From positions 80,945 to 144,944 of the forward strand of contig JAEYCM010000001.1 of the NCBI GenBank assembly GCA_023455425.1: 64,000 bases of DNA, read 5' to 3'. Below the pieces are notes generated by a model. The model searched no databases and was not told the DNA's origin. It saw only the letters and a list, made by a program, of their open reading frames with translations. A program made the translations under genes and the position numbers. The stretch comes from Bacillota bacterium. GTDB taxonomy: Bacteria > Bacillota > Clostridia > Christensenellales > CAG-138. Below, piece by piece: positions 1-7,817 of the stretch. Within the stretch, counting starts at the first letter, position 1. Each line of letters opens with the position of its first letter.

Positions 1-409
1 CCTCGCAGCATGTGTTGAAATAGCGGATGGGGATTCCGCGCTGATTGGCCTTTTCGATCTCCACCGCCATGCCCCGGCTGACAGTGCCGCCGAACACCCA
101 CAGCTCCTTACACCGGCTCATGAGCACCATGCCCATGAACAGGCCGAGGTCGCGCTGCTCCTCATCATCGTCATCCATAAACTGCGGAAAATACACATGC
201 GGCGCGATGGGAATGTACCCATTGCTGACCGCAAAGCGGCAATACCGGCGCGCGCGCTCCACGTTGCGTTCGGTATCCCCGGCGAACGGGGAGCAGATGA
301 ACACGAACGGCCTGTATGCGGCCTTTTTTGCCGCCTGCTCGATACGCGTGAGCGCCGCGCAGGCCGTGGGGTCGAGGTAATGCTCGTGATTGAATATGTT
401 GATACTCAT
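1..409 (-). CDS. DUF4406/DUF7768-like phage protein (3' end cut by window edge)
   Basis: The frame read from the ATG at 409 begins MSINIFNHEHYL and runs off the left edge after about 136 codons, so the C-terminus is missing. It contains FICSPFAGD followed by ERARRYCRFAV, then PHVYFPQF and ELWVFGG near the end. This pattern is that of small Rossmann-like proteins related to nucleoside 2-deoxyribosyltransferases, which are common in phage and ICE replication modules. It starts 4 nt after the stop of the DNA polymerase gene and is transcribed in the same direction, so it should be the next gene of the same operon. Biochemical activity is not known for this subgroup. The family assignment is from motif memory only. 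Confidence 0.7.
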   Translation of the reverse strand, partial: MSINIFNHEHYLDPTACAALTRIEQAAKKAAYRPFVFICSPFAGDTERNVERARRYCRFAVSNGYIPIAPHVYFPQFMDDDDEEQRDLGLFMGMVLMSRCKELWVFGGTVSRGMAVEIEKANQRGIPIRYFNTCCE

Positions 410-413
410 GTTG

Positions 414-2336
414 TTACTCCATTTCTGCCATGTTACCGAAGGTTGGCCCGCAGGCCACCTCGGCGACGATCGGCACGTCGAATTCGGGAAAGGGCTGCGC
501 TTCCATGCAGGCTTTTATGAAAACAACCGCCTCAGATACTCTGCCGTCCGGCAGTTCAAAAACCAGCTCGTCGTGAACCTGCAACAGGGGCTTGAGCCAC
601 ATGCGCTCCGGCAGGCCGGTGAGGATGCGCCCAAGCGCCAGCTTGAGGATATCGGCGGCGGTGCCTTGGATCGGGGTGTTGAGCGCGCACCGCTGCGCGA
701 AGGACTTCTTACCCCAATCGGATGAGGATATGCCCGGCAGGTAGCGGCGGCGTCCCAAGTGTGTTTCCGTATACTTGCGGAACTCCGCCCGCTGCTTGAC
801 CTCTTCCTGCCACGATGCCAGACGCGGGTAACCCGCCTTGAGGTTGTCGATGATCCCTTCACACTCCGAAAGCGGCGTATTCAGGCCCGCCTTGAACTTG
901 AGCGTGCGCTGCAGTCCCTTGGCGAACAGCCCGAAGAACACACCGAAGTTGCAGTTTTTCGCGATGACGCGCCGCTCCTTGTAGTGCTCGGAGTGTTTGT
1001 CCGCAGCCTGCGCGAACGGGATGCCGTAGATGACCGAGGTGGTCTGCGCGTGGATGTCGCCACCTGTGCGGTAGGTTTTGAGCATCTTTTCATCCCGGCA
1101 GTAGAACGCGCCGACACGCAGTTCGATCTGCGAGAAGTCCAGCGACAGGAGCAGCTTGCCCTCGGGTGCCGTGATGAAGCTCCTGACGCCGATCACATCG
1201 CCGTCCGCGCGCGGCATGTTCTGCAGGTTGGGCTTCCGGCTGGCGAACCGTCCGGTTTCCGTGCCCAGCGGCAGCAGGTCTGGATGTATCCTTCCGGTGG
1301 CCGTGTTGATGTGCTGCAGATACCCGTCCAGATAGGTCGACTTGAGCTTCCCCCAGCGCCGGTATTCCTGCACCATCTCAAAGAGGGGCACAAGATCCGG
1401 GCGGTTGTCCCGGCACCACTCCGCAAGCAGGATCATGACCTCATCGTCCGCCGCCTCCTGGTACTTGGCGGTGGTCTTGAGCACCGGCAGCCCGAGATCG
1501 GTGAACAGGTACTTTTTGAACGCGGAGGTGCCCGCGTTCGCGCCGATGTTAACGTCACCGATCAGGAAGGCGATCTCCTCCCGAAGCTGCTGGAGCCTGC
1601 GCTCTGCTTCGCCCTGCTTTTCAAGCATCCGCGCCTGATCCGCCAGCAGGCCGTTGTACTTCATGAGGCCGCAGTATACGGCTGTGGGGGACTCGATTTC
1701 CTCCACGATGAAGCGGTGCTTGGGAAGGTAACGGTCAAACCAGCCGTTGAAAAGGTAGTACAGCCGCAGCGCATAATCGCTGTCGGCGCAGGCGTAGCGC
1801 ACCGTTTCCGCATCCTGCGGGTCGAGCTCGTCGAAGAACCGGCCTGCCGTCACTTCCTCGAAGCCGGGCAGCTCCACGCCGAACAGCTCGGGCACCAGCG
1901 TTTTGAGGCCGCTGTCCGACAGCGCCCGGAACTGCGTGTGGTTCTTGAGCGTCATGCGCGCCGCCGCGATCGTGTCGTAACAGGGCGGCTGCACCACGAT
2001 GCCCAGCGCGTAAAGGAACATCGCCTCAAACGCGAGGTTGTGGGCGATCTTGATGATATTGGGATTTGTCCAGAGCGCCTCCGCCAGATATCCCAGCACT
2101 GCCTGCGTGTCTTCGGCGTTCTCGCCAACGCGGTGCCGGAGCGGCACATAGATGGCGCTGCCCTCGGCAACCGAGAGGCTCACGCCCACGATCACGGATT
2201 TGTGCGCATCCAGCGCGGCCTTTTCTTCTCTGCGGTATTCCTCGCGCGGCGCGGTTTCGAAGTCGAACGCGACGCTGGGCGCGCCATGGAGATAGTCGTG
2301 TATTTCTTTTTGTGCTCTCACGCACCTGTATAGCAT
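414..2336 (-). CDS. Family A DNA polymerase, phage type (3'-5' exonuclease plus polymerase)
   Basis: A 640-residue protein. The N-terminal third carries the three proofreading exonuclease motifs: FDFETA (Exo I), AHNLAFEAMF (Exo II) and YACADSDYAL (Exo III). The C-terminal half has the polymerase A motifs: LSLDFSQIELR (motif A), a KNCNFGVFFG helix (motif B) and LLQVHDELVFE (motif C). There is no 5' nuclease domain, so it is much shorter than a bacterial housekeeping Pol I (about 880 residues) and matches phage or ICE replicative polymerases. It follows the SNF2 helicase and two small accessory genes in one minus-strand operon. Its role is most likely copying the mobile element's own DNA. Confidence 0.93.
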   Translation of the reverse strand: MLYRCVRAQKEIHDYLHGAPSVAFDFETAPREEYRREEKAALDAHKSVIVGVSLSVAEGSAIYVPLRHRVGENAEDTQAVLGYLAEALWTNPNIIKIAHNLAFEAMFLYALGIVVQPPCYDTIAAARMTLKNHTQFRALSDSGLKTLVPELFGVELPGFEEVTAGRFFDELDPQDAETVRYACADSDYALRLYYLFNGWFDRYLPKHRFIVEEIESPTAVYCGLMKYNGLLADQARMLEKQGEAERRLQQLREEIAFLIGDVNIGANAGTSAFKKYLFTDLGLPVLKTTAKYQEAADDEVMILLAEWCRDNRPDLVPLFEMVQEYRRWGKLKSTYLDGYLQHINTATGRIHPDLLPLGTETGRFASRKPNLQNMPRADGDVIGVRSFITAPEGKLLLSLDFSQIELRVGAFYCRDEKMLKTYRTGGDIHAQTTSVIYGIPFAQAADKHSEHYKERRVIAKNCNFGVFFGLFAKGLQRTLKFKAGLNTPLSECEGIIDNLKAGYPRLASWQEEVKQRAEFRKYTETHLGRRRYLPGISSSDWGKKSFAQRCALNTPIQGTAADILKLALGRILTGLPERMWLKPLLQVHDELVFELPDGRVSEAVVFIKACMEAQPFPEFDVPIVAEVACGPTFGNMAEME

Positions 2337-2402
2337 ACTGTCTGCTCCTGTCTGTCCGAGGGGGAGAGGGAGGACGTGCCTCCCACTCGCCGGGCGGGTT
2401 GA

Positions 2403-3149
2403 TTACCGCAAAGGTTCGATGATCTCGCCGGTTTCGGGATCGATCGCCGGGGTACTCTCCACAGGCTCGTCCGCCTCGAAGGCGACGCGCTTGCTGTATG
2501 CCTTGACCTGCTCGGTCAGTGCGGCGATCAGTGCGTACTCCTCGGCGTTCAGGTCGCGATCGACGCTGAATTGCGCCTGCGAATATGCGATGCCGCTTGC
2601 GCTCATTGCCTTTTTGAGCGAAAAGCGCGTCACGACCGCGTTGGATTTCTTGCCCTTGCCGAGCAGACGCTTGATGTAGCGCGTGAACTCCTTAAGGCTG
2701 CCGGTGGGCAGGGACAGCAGCAGCGGGAAAATCTCGCCCTCGCGCAGCACATAGATGCGGCGGCGGTTTTTGCACGCCTTGGAGCCGTTTTCGCCGGAAC
2801 CGAACTGGTTGTGCGGGCACTTGGAACAAGAACCTCCAGGCATGCCCTCGCCGGTCACGCCGTCGAAGCTGCCGCAAACGGGCGGGTTATTGGCTCCGGT
2901 GTATTTGTCCGTATAGAAGGCGAACAGCGGATGGTGCCACAGGATGACGCCGCTGAACTCCTTGGTCATTTCCGGCTCGTCGGTTTCCTTGCCGGGCAGC
3001 TCGAACACGGTGCTGCCGCCTGCCGGTATCTTGATGCGCTCGAAATTGACGTTGAGGCCGTCAAGCTCCTCGGCCATAGCCGCGCTCATATTAAAATCGT
3101 GCAGCTTCAAAAAGCCGCTGGTCGTAATTACGATATCGGTCTTGCTCAT
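2403..3149 (-). CDS. Phage replication-module protein with a cysteine cluster
   Basis: A 248-residue protein. I chose the ATG at 3149 (MSKTDIVITT) because a GGAGG lies 8 nt upstream; the open frame extends 20 codons further but would overlap the preceding gene and lacks a ribosome site. The middle carries CGSF, CSKCPHN and ACKNRRR, a four-cysteine pattern that looks like a metal-binding loop. The flanking beta-rich segments and position directly before the polymerase suggest a single-stranded-DNA-binding or replication accessory role. That is inference from context; I do not recognise a named family. The acidic tail (DPETGEIIEPL) is of a kind seen in ssDNA-binding proteins that recruit partners through their C-terminus. 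Confidence 0.72.
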   Translation of the reverse strand: MSKTDIVITTSGFLKLHDFNMSAAMAEELDGLNVNFERIKIPAGGSTVFELPGKETDEPEMTKEFSGVILWHHPLFAFYTDKYTGANNPPVCGSFDGVTGEGMPGGSCSKCPHNQFGSGENGSKACKNRRRIYVLREGEIFPLLLSLPTGSLKEFTRYIKRLLGKGKKSNAVVTRFSLKKAMSASGIAYSQAQFSVDRDLNAEEYALIAALTEQVKAYSKRVAFEADEPVESTPAIDPETGEIIEPLR

Positions 3150-3168
3150 TGCTTTTTCCTCCAAATCC

Positions 3169-3585
3169 TTATTTGACGGCCTTTCGGACGCCGACTGTGG
3201 TTTTTTCAAATACGTTGACCAAGCCCCGAAGCCAATCGGGCAGTGCGTCGCCGTTCTCGGTGATCTGTTCCTTTACGAACGCGGACAGAGAGTTGGCGTT
3301 GACAGTTTCCGTGACAAGATCGCCGTAGCCTTCGCTGCGCAGCGTCGTGAACAGCTCCTCCTTGCGGTCGGCAGCGGCGAACGCGCGGGTCTTGGTGGTC
3401 AGGTAGAACATGGTGCCCGAGCGCGTGAAATTCTGCGTTTCGGTCTCAGCCATGAGTTCACTTAAGCGGTAATCCACCTCGTCGATCTGATCGTTGACCG
3501 CCTTGAGGGCCTGCTCTGCGTTCACCTTGGCCTCGCGCAGCTCACGCAGCCGGTCGGCCAGCTCGAACATTTTTTCAGAATGCAT
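3169..3585 (-). CDS. Small coiled-coil protein of phage replication module
   Basis: A 138-residue protein starting MHSEKMFELADRLREL, with a GGAAGGGATATC ribosome site upstream. The first 50 residues are rich in Leu, Glu and Lys in a heptad-like pattern (RLRELREAKVNAEQALKAVN), consistent with a coiled coil. The second half includes TRSGTMFYL and LPDWLRGLVNVFE and looks globular. It lies between the SNF2 helicase and the cysteine-cluster protein, with short gaps, so it is probably cotranscribed. Similar small proteins accompany phage polymerase cassettes, but I cannot assign a function. Confidence 0.7.
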   Translation of the reverse strand: MHSEKMFELADRLRELREAKVNAEQALKAVNDQIDEVDYRLSELMAETETQNFTRSGTMFYLTTKTRAFAAADRKEELFTTLRSEGYGDLVTETVNANSLSAFVKEQITENGDALPDWLRGLVNVFEKTTVGVRKAVK

Positions 3586-3597
3586 TGATATCCCTTC

Positions 3598-5046
3598 CTA
3601 TGGCGCAAACGGGTTATGCCCGCTGCGGTAATCGTCGACCAGCGCTTTTGCGAGGTCGGCTTTGTTCTTGAGTGCCATGAGCACCCTTTCGTCCACGGTG
3701 CCCTTGGCGGTCAGGTAGATGTAGGTGCAGTTGTGTTTCTGGCCGAGGCGGTGAATACGCGCCTTGGTTTGCTCGAAGTTGCTCATGGAGTAGTCGAGCG
3801 AGTAAAAGACCATGGTACTCGCGGCCGTAAGCGTGATGCCCAAGCCCGCCGTTGCGATTTGGCCCACGAACACCTGCACGTCCGGGTCATTCTGGAACGC
3901 GGCGATCTGCCCGTCACGATCCTTTACGCCGCCCATGATGAGTGAGTAACGGATGCCCTTCTGCTCAAGCAGCTTGCGGATGGCCTCGATCTCCGGTACG
4001 AACCGGGCGATCACCACCAGCTTTTTGCCCTCCTGCAGGACGTCCTCCACGATATCCTCCAGCGCCGCCTGCTTGGCGGTGCTGATCCGCTGCGCGTTGC
4101 CCTTGTCGTCCCCGATGAATCCGCCCGTGAGCTGGGACAATCGCAGCAGCCGGGTGAGGATATTCGTGACGGTAACCTCGCCTTTGCCCACCTCGGCGTA
4201 GCTGTCCCGTACCAGATCGCGGTAGATGCGCAAGGCGGCGGGCTCCAGCTCGACAAACCGCACGATGTCGGTGGTTTCCGGCAAATCGAGGCATTCAGCC
4301 TTGGTCGCGCGGAACGCGATGCTGTGCAGCCTGCACATGAGCTCCTGCTCCATGCTCCGTTTGAGCACCGGTGTGTGGTTTCCATAGCCCACCATGTCGA
4401 AATACCGGTTACGGAACACATAGAAGCTCGGGCCGAAGATAGTCGGGTTCAGGAACTTGTACTGGCTGAACACGTCGATGGCTTTGTTGGTGATGACCGT
4501 GCCCGTGAGCAGCAGCCGGTACCGCGCTTTCGTACCCAAGCGGTGCATGGCCTTGGAAGCGGAGATGTTGTGAGTTTTGATCTTGTGCCCCTCGTCCGCG
4601 ACGATAAGGTCTGCGCCCCATGCCAGAAGCTCCTGTTCCATGCGCCATGCGCTTTCGTAGTTGATTACCGCCACCTGCAGGGGCGCGCCGCGCAGGTGGC
4701 GCAGGGTGTCCGCCTTTTTCCCGGCGCTGCCCTTGAGCGCCGCCAGCGCGTAGTCGAAGCCCGCGAATTTTCGGAACTCCTCCTGCCACACGCCGAGGAT
4801 GGAGAGCGGCGCTACCACCAGCATCCGGCGGATTTTCCCGACCCCGTACAGCGCGCCCGCCACCGCGATGGCGGTCAGGCTCTTGCCGCACCCCATTTCC
4901 ATGAGGAGCGCCGCGCCCGCAGATACCGGATCATCGCCTTGCAGGCCGAACAGCCCGCAGGCGAACCTGAACGCCTCCACCTGATGCCGGTACGGCGCGG
5001 CCCGGATGGGCAGCCGCATCTCGCTGACGGCGGCAGGCTCAGTCAT
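3598..5046 (-). CDS. SNF2-family DEAD/DEAH helicase, phage type
   Basis: A 482-residue protein. The start ATG at 5046 (MTEPAAVSEM) overlaps the stop of the upstream small gene by 8 nt, which suggests translational coupling; the longer open frame upstream reads through that gene and is not credible. Motifs in order: YRHQVEAF, Walker A MEMGCGKSLTA, DEGH box (LIVADEGHKIK), LLLTGTVI, and the C-terminal ARIHRLGQKH arginine-finger motif. The length fits the compact SNF2-like helicases found beside phage family A polymerases, where a VRR-NUC nuclease gene often sits next door. No such nuclease is visible here. It probably remodels or unwinds DNA during replication of the element. Confidence 0.92.
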   Translation of the reverse strand: MTEPAAVSEMRLPIRAAPYRHQVEAFRFACGLFGLQGDDPVSAGAALLMEMGCGKSLTAIAVAGALYGVGKIRRMLVVAPLSILGVWQEEFRKFAGFDYALAALKGSAGKKADTLRHLRGAPLQVAVINYESAWRMEQELLAWGADLIVADEGHKIKTHNISASKAMHRLGTKARYRLLLTGTVITNKAIDVFSQYKFLNPTIFGPSFYVFRNRYFDMVGYGNHTPVLKRSMEQELMCRLHSIAFRATKAECLDLPETTDIVRFVELEPAALRIYRDLVRDSYAEVGKGEVTVTNILTRLLRLSQLTGGFIGDDKGNAQRISTAKQAALEDIVEDVLQEGKKLVVIARFVPEIEAIRKLLEQKGIRYSLIMGGVKDRDGQIAAFQNDPDVQVFVGQIATAGLGITLTAASTMVFYSLDYSMSNFEQTKARIHRLGQKHNCTYIYLTAKGTVDERVLMALKNKADLAKALVDDYRSGHNPFAP

Positions 5047-5233
5047 CCTCGCCCTCCACCACCTCTTGGATCGTGAGCGTCCTGACGCTGTTGCCGGGGA
5101 CGATGACCATGACGCCGTTCGACTCGCCCAGCAGGCGGCACAGTAGCCTGTCCCACAGGGGCAGCTTGCGGCACCGCACGATGCCGGGGCCTTTCGCGTT
5201 TTTGTCAAGGCTGATCTTCAATCTGTGCTGCAT
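5039..5233 (-). CDS. Small hypothetical protein upstream of SNF2 helicase
   Basis: A 64-residue protein beginning MQHRLKISLDKN. The ATG at 5233 has GAGGTG about 8 nt upstream and is preferred over an ATG 15 codons earlier. The sequence is basic at the start and acidic at the end (EVVEGEDD), with a central LWDRLLCRLLG. Its stop overlaps the helicase start by 8 nt. I recognise no family. Position argues for a helper of the helicase or a phage nuclease partner, but nothing in the sequence proves this. Confidence 0.62.
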   Translation of the reverse strand: MQHRLKISLDKNAKGPGIVRCRKLPLWDRLLCRLLGESNGVMVIVPGNSVRTLTIQEVVEGEDD

Positions 5234-5314
5234 ATACTTTTCACCTCTTCCCGAGGGCTGTGTTTTTGCGGCCCTCACTGTTAGGTCACGGGAAAAGTGA
5301 AATATGAGGTTTTT

Positions 5315-5704
5315 TCAAATATGTTTTTTGAGTTTCTTGTAGACGGTTTGCAGACGGTGCGAAATGGCCGATTGATCGACACCTTCGCGAACAGCGCAAT
5401 CATTTACAGACACGCCCTCAAAATAGATCGCTTTCACAAGCTCCTGCTGTTTCGGCTTGAGCCGAGCAATGGCTGCATGCAGCTTTTCCTCATTGCTTTT
5501 ATCCGCAAAGAGTGAGGCAAGCTCGTGATCCTCCTGTGCAAAAAGCTCGCCCTCATAATCCATTGCATTCAGAGAAGCATGCCGCCGGGTTTCGGTTTGG
5601 TTGTTGTTGTACTCTTGGCGATTAAGGTCAAGGAGGACGTTGCCCCATTTTTCGTCTATCTCAATGTCCATGGCTTCGTTTACAAATTTGTAACTGATCT
5701 TCAC
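5315..5704 (-). CDS. Sigma-70 region 4-like phage regulator
   Basis: A 129-residue protein. The last 60 residues form a typical sigma region 4 helix-turn-helix: KLHAAIARLKPKQQELVKAIYFEG, then VSVNDCAVREGVDQSAISHRLQTVYKKL. There is no region 2, so it is not a complete sigma factor. Such proteins head phage and ICE replication modules and act as activators or late-type regulators. It is the first gene of the minus-strand module, and its own upstream region (5705-5841) is short and AT-rich. The N-terminal half (KISYKFVNEAMDIEIDEKWG) resembles that of similar ICE-encoded sigma-like proteins. Confidence 0.82.
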   Translation of the reverse strand: MKISYKFVNEAMDIEIDEKWGNVLLDLNRQEYNNNQTETRRHASLNAMDYEGELFAQEDHELASLFADKSNEEKLHAAIARLKPKQQELVKAIYFEGVSVNDCAVREGVDQSAISHRLQTVYKKLKKHI

Positions 5705-5841
5705 TTTCTGCTCCTTTCGGAGCCGAACGAGCAGTTACAAAAAACGAGCCAAACGCATAGCTATGTAGCTACTCGTCAGGCTCGTACGTCGTGTTTAATT
5801 CCTGCCTTTTTGGCGGATGCGTCGTGCTCTGTACTAAGTCA

Positions 5842-6054
5842 TCATGATACTTGATTAAGTTTTTTGAGTCCCAGTAACGCTTTACAGTTCCAGCATTTCA
5901 TGTAATAGTCGGCTTTCCAGGTCGCGGTTTGGGTTATCTCATACACCTCTGTGTCAACCTCACCGGCCGCATCTGCCACCCGCCTACCACATTTCGGACA
6001 GTTGATACGCTTGTATTTTCTTTTCTCTACTAAATGCAGGTCAGGGCGCTCCAT
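5842..6054 (-). CDS. Small zinc-ribbon protein
   Basis: A 70-residue protein with two CxxC pairs: CPKC at residues 19-22 and CWNC at residues 54-57, separated by a 31-residue beta-rich segment. This is a zinc-ribbon layout like that of phage Com-type translational regulators and other short mobile-element proteins. An AGGAGG-type ribosome site lies directly upstream of the ATG at 6054. It precedes the sigma-like gene on the same strand and may belong to the same mobile module. Function unknown. Confidence 0.68.
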   Translation of the reverse strand: MERPDLHLVEKRKYKRINCPKCGRRVADAAGEVDTEVYEITQTATWKADYYMKCWNCKALLGLKKLNQVS

Positions 6055-6334
6055 ATAACCTCCTCAAAATAATCCTGTCCGTCATTCCGATTTAAGCCTC
6101 CCTTGAATATGTAAATTTCACAGTTCATATCATAACAAATCCCATGCACAAAAAAAGCGGCGGCAAAAGATGGGCTTATAACCGTCGCTTAACTAATATG
6201 TATAGATTATCACCGTTCTAAGTTATCGATCGTTCCCGTGCTTTACGGCTGATAGAAGACCTTTTTTTGTTACCTGGAATACTTGCTTCAGAATTAGTGA
6301 ACCATCTTCAATAATCTGATTACTTTTAGGAGAA

Positions 6335-7351
6335 ATGGATATGCCTTTCGTCGGCGGAAAAAAAGCGCTCCCGCTTTGCATACTTCAAATACTAAAAGAC
6401 TACTCCGATTCCGACCATCCTTTGACTTATAAGGATATTATAAGAAAGCTAGAGCAGGGTTACGGTGTTGAAGCTACTAGGAATGCAATTGGTCCAAACA
6501 TATCGTTGTTATGCGAAATGGGCTATGATATCAGCACATATGAGGAGAATGGTAAAGGCGCTTATCTTGCGTCGCGCGAATTTGACGATATGGAACTGCG
6601 GGTATTGATCGACAGCGTTCTGATATCAAAATACATCCCCGCCAGCAATGCCAAGCATCTGGTTGAAAAACTGGAGGCACTATCAAACATACAGTTCAGA
6701 GGCCGAATGAAGCACCTTTATACTTTCCACGAAGGAAGGCACCAACGTAACCGGGAGTTCTTTTTCAGTTTGTCGGTCATAGATGAAGCAATTGCCTTAT
6801 CACGGCAGGTCGCATTCTTTTATAACCAAATGTCAACTGATAAGACCCTTGCCCCGGTAAGAAAAGCAAAGGATGTGGTGCATCCGTATGCTATTGTTTG
6901 CGCTAATGGACAGTATTATCTGATCGCGAGTTTTCGCAACTATGATCACCTCATACATTACCGGCTGGACAGGATAACACAAATCGAAATGCGGGATAAA
7001 CCGGCAAGGAAGATCACAGAAATTCCCGGTTGCGAAAACGGGCTTAATATCGCCCAATATGCTGCCGAACACAACCTCATGTTTGGCGGTAAAACAGAGC
7101 AGATTGTTCTAAAGATGAGCAAACGGTTAGCCGGAGTTGTCATAGACGCCTTCGGGTACGATGTCAGAATTAGGGACCTGGATAGCGATTATATGGAAGT
7201 TCAGCTAAAAGCCGCAATCGAAGGTGTGCGGTTCTTTGCGCTACAATACGGCCCGAATTGTGAGGTGCTGGAACCTCATGAATTACGCGAACTGGTGAAG
7301 GCAGATATTGCAGAAATGGCGCGGAAATATGAAATAAGTATGCCTATCTGA
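6335..7351 (+). CDS. WYL-domain transcriptional regulator
   Basis: A 338-residue protein. The N-terminus has a winged HTH (LCILQILKDYSDSDHPLTY, KDIIRKLEQG). The middle carries the WYL-type core, VHPYAIVCANGQYYLIA followed by YRLDRITQIE, which in this family binds ligands or nucleic acid. A C-terminal WCX-like segment (VLKMSKRLAGVV to LEPHELRELV) completes the usual length. AGGAGAAATGGAT provides the ribosome site; an alternative start is MPFVGG two codons in. It stands alone on the plus strand between the minus-strand replication module and the GH5 cluster. WYL regulators often control phage, ICE or defence genes. A decayed fragment of a second WYL gene lies immediately downstream in the opposite direction. 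Confidence 0.88.
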   Translation: MDMPFVGGKKALPLCILQILKDYSDSDHPLTYKDIIRKLEQGYGVEATRNAIGPNISLLCEMGYDISTYEENGKGAYLASREFDDMELRVLIDSVLISKYIPASNAKHLVEKLEALSNIQFRGRMKHLYTFHEGRHQRNREFFFSLSVIDEAIALSRQVAFFYNQMSTDKTLAPVRKAKDVVHPYAIVCANGQYYLIASFRNYDHLIHYRLDRITQIEMRDKPARKITEIPGCENGLNIAQYAAEHNLMFGGKTEQIVLKMSKRLAGVVIDAFGYDVRIRDLDSDYMEVQLKAAIEGVRFFALQYGPNCEVLEPHELRELVKADIAEMARKYEISMPI

Positions 7352-7353
7352 GG

Positions 7354-7440
7354 GATAAAAAGCGGATGCGCCTCGTCCGTTTCCTCCTGCAGGATGCGCA
7401 TGAGATAGAGGAGCCGCAACCTGGTTTTTTCTGTAAACTC
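7354..7440 (-). pseudogene. Remnant of a second WYL-family regulator (N-terminal piece)
   Basis: Reading the minus strand from about 7438 to 7354 gives RLRLLYLMRILQEETDEAHPL, the standard opening helix of WYL/HTH regulators. A plausible ATG with GGAGG upstream (ATGAGTTTACAG) is one frame away: one extra A in the following A-run would join them. The frame then runs into the antisense of the intact WYL gene and loses similarity. This is a frameshifted, truncated gene start left by a rearrangement. Confidence 0.55.
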
Positions 7441-7663
7441 ATATCCCTGCTTTCCTCCGGCATATCTTTCACCATAGCGTTCCGTCTAAATATTGGATGA
7501 GCCGCGATAATATTATGAGGAATGGCGACGACATTCATATTTTGTTAATACTCTGAATATGAAACGTAGCCGTCCCAATATGTGATTGTAAAATATTAAA
7601 GCACAAGGGGCACATGATTATAAATTCGTCGCTGATGGCGAACAGCAGTTCTTAGAATATAAT

Positions 7664-7694
7664 AAAAAACGGACGCATGAGCACATCCGTTTTT
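7664..7694 (-). terminator. Rho-independent terminator after the GH5 gene
   Basis: A 9-bp stem (AAAAACGGA / TCCGTTTTT) with a 12-nt loop, followed on the minus strand by a T-run (TTTTTTATT). It lies about 125 nt past the stop of the GH5 lipoprotein gene, so it should end the minus-strand cluster that starts near 14.4 kb. Confidence 0.65.
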
Positions 7695-7817
7695 GCATTT
7701 TAAGCTATTCTCTAAGCATCTTTATATATCGTCTTAAAGTAAGAAAATATTTCCTCAGGTTGAGCTACATTGCTTTAAGTCCCTACCTTTTACCTAAACG
7801 ATTGACATCCGGCAGGA

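Noticed and set aside
759..2333. 524-codon plus-strand open frame
   Set aside because: Fully antisense to the DNA polymerase gene; no motif and the opposite frame has all polymerase motifs.
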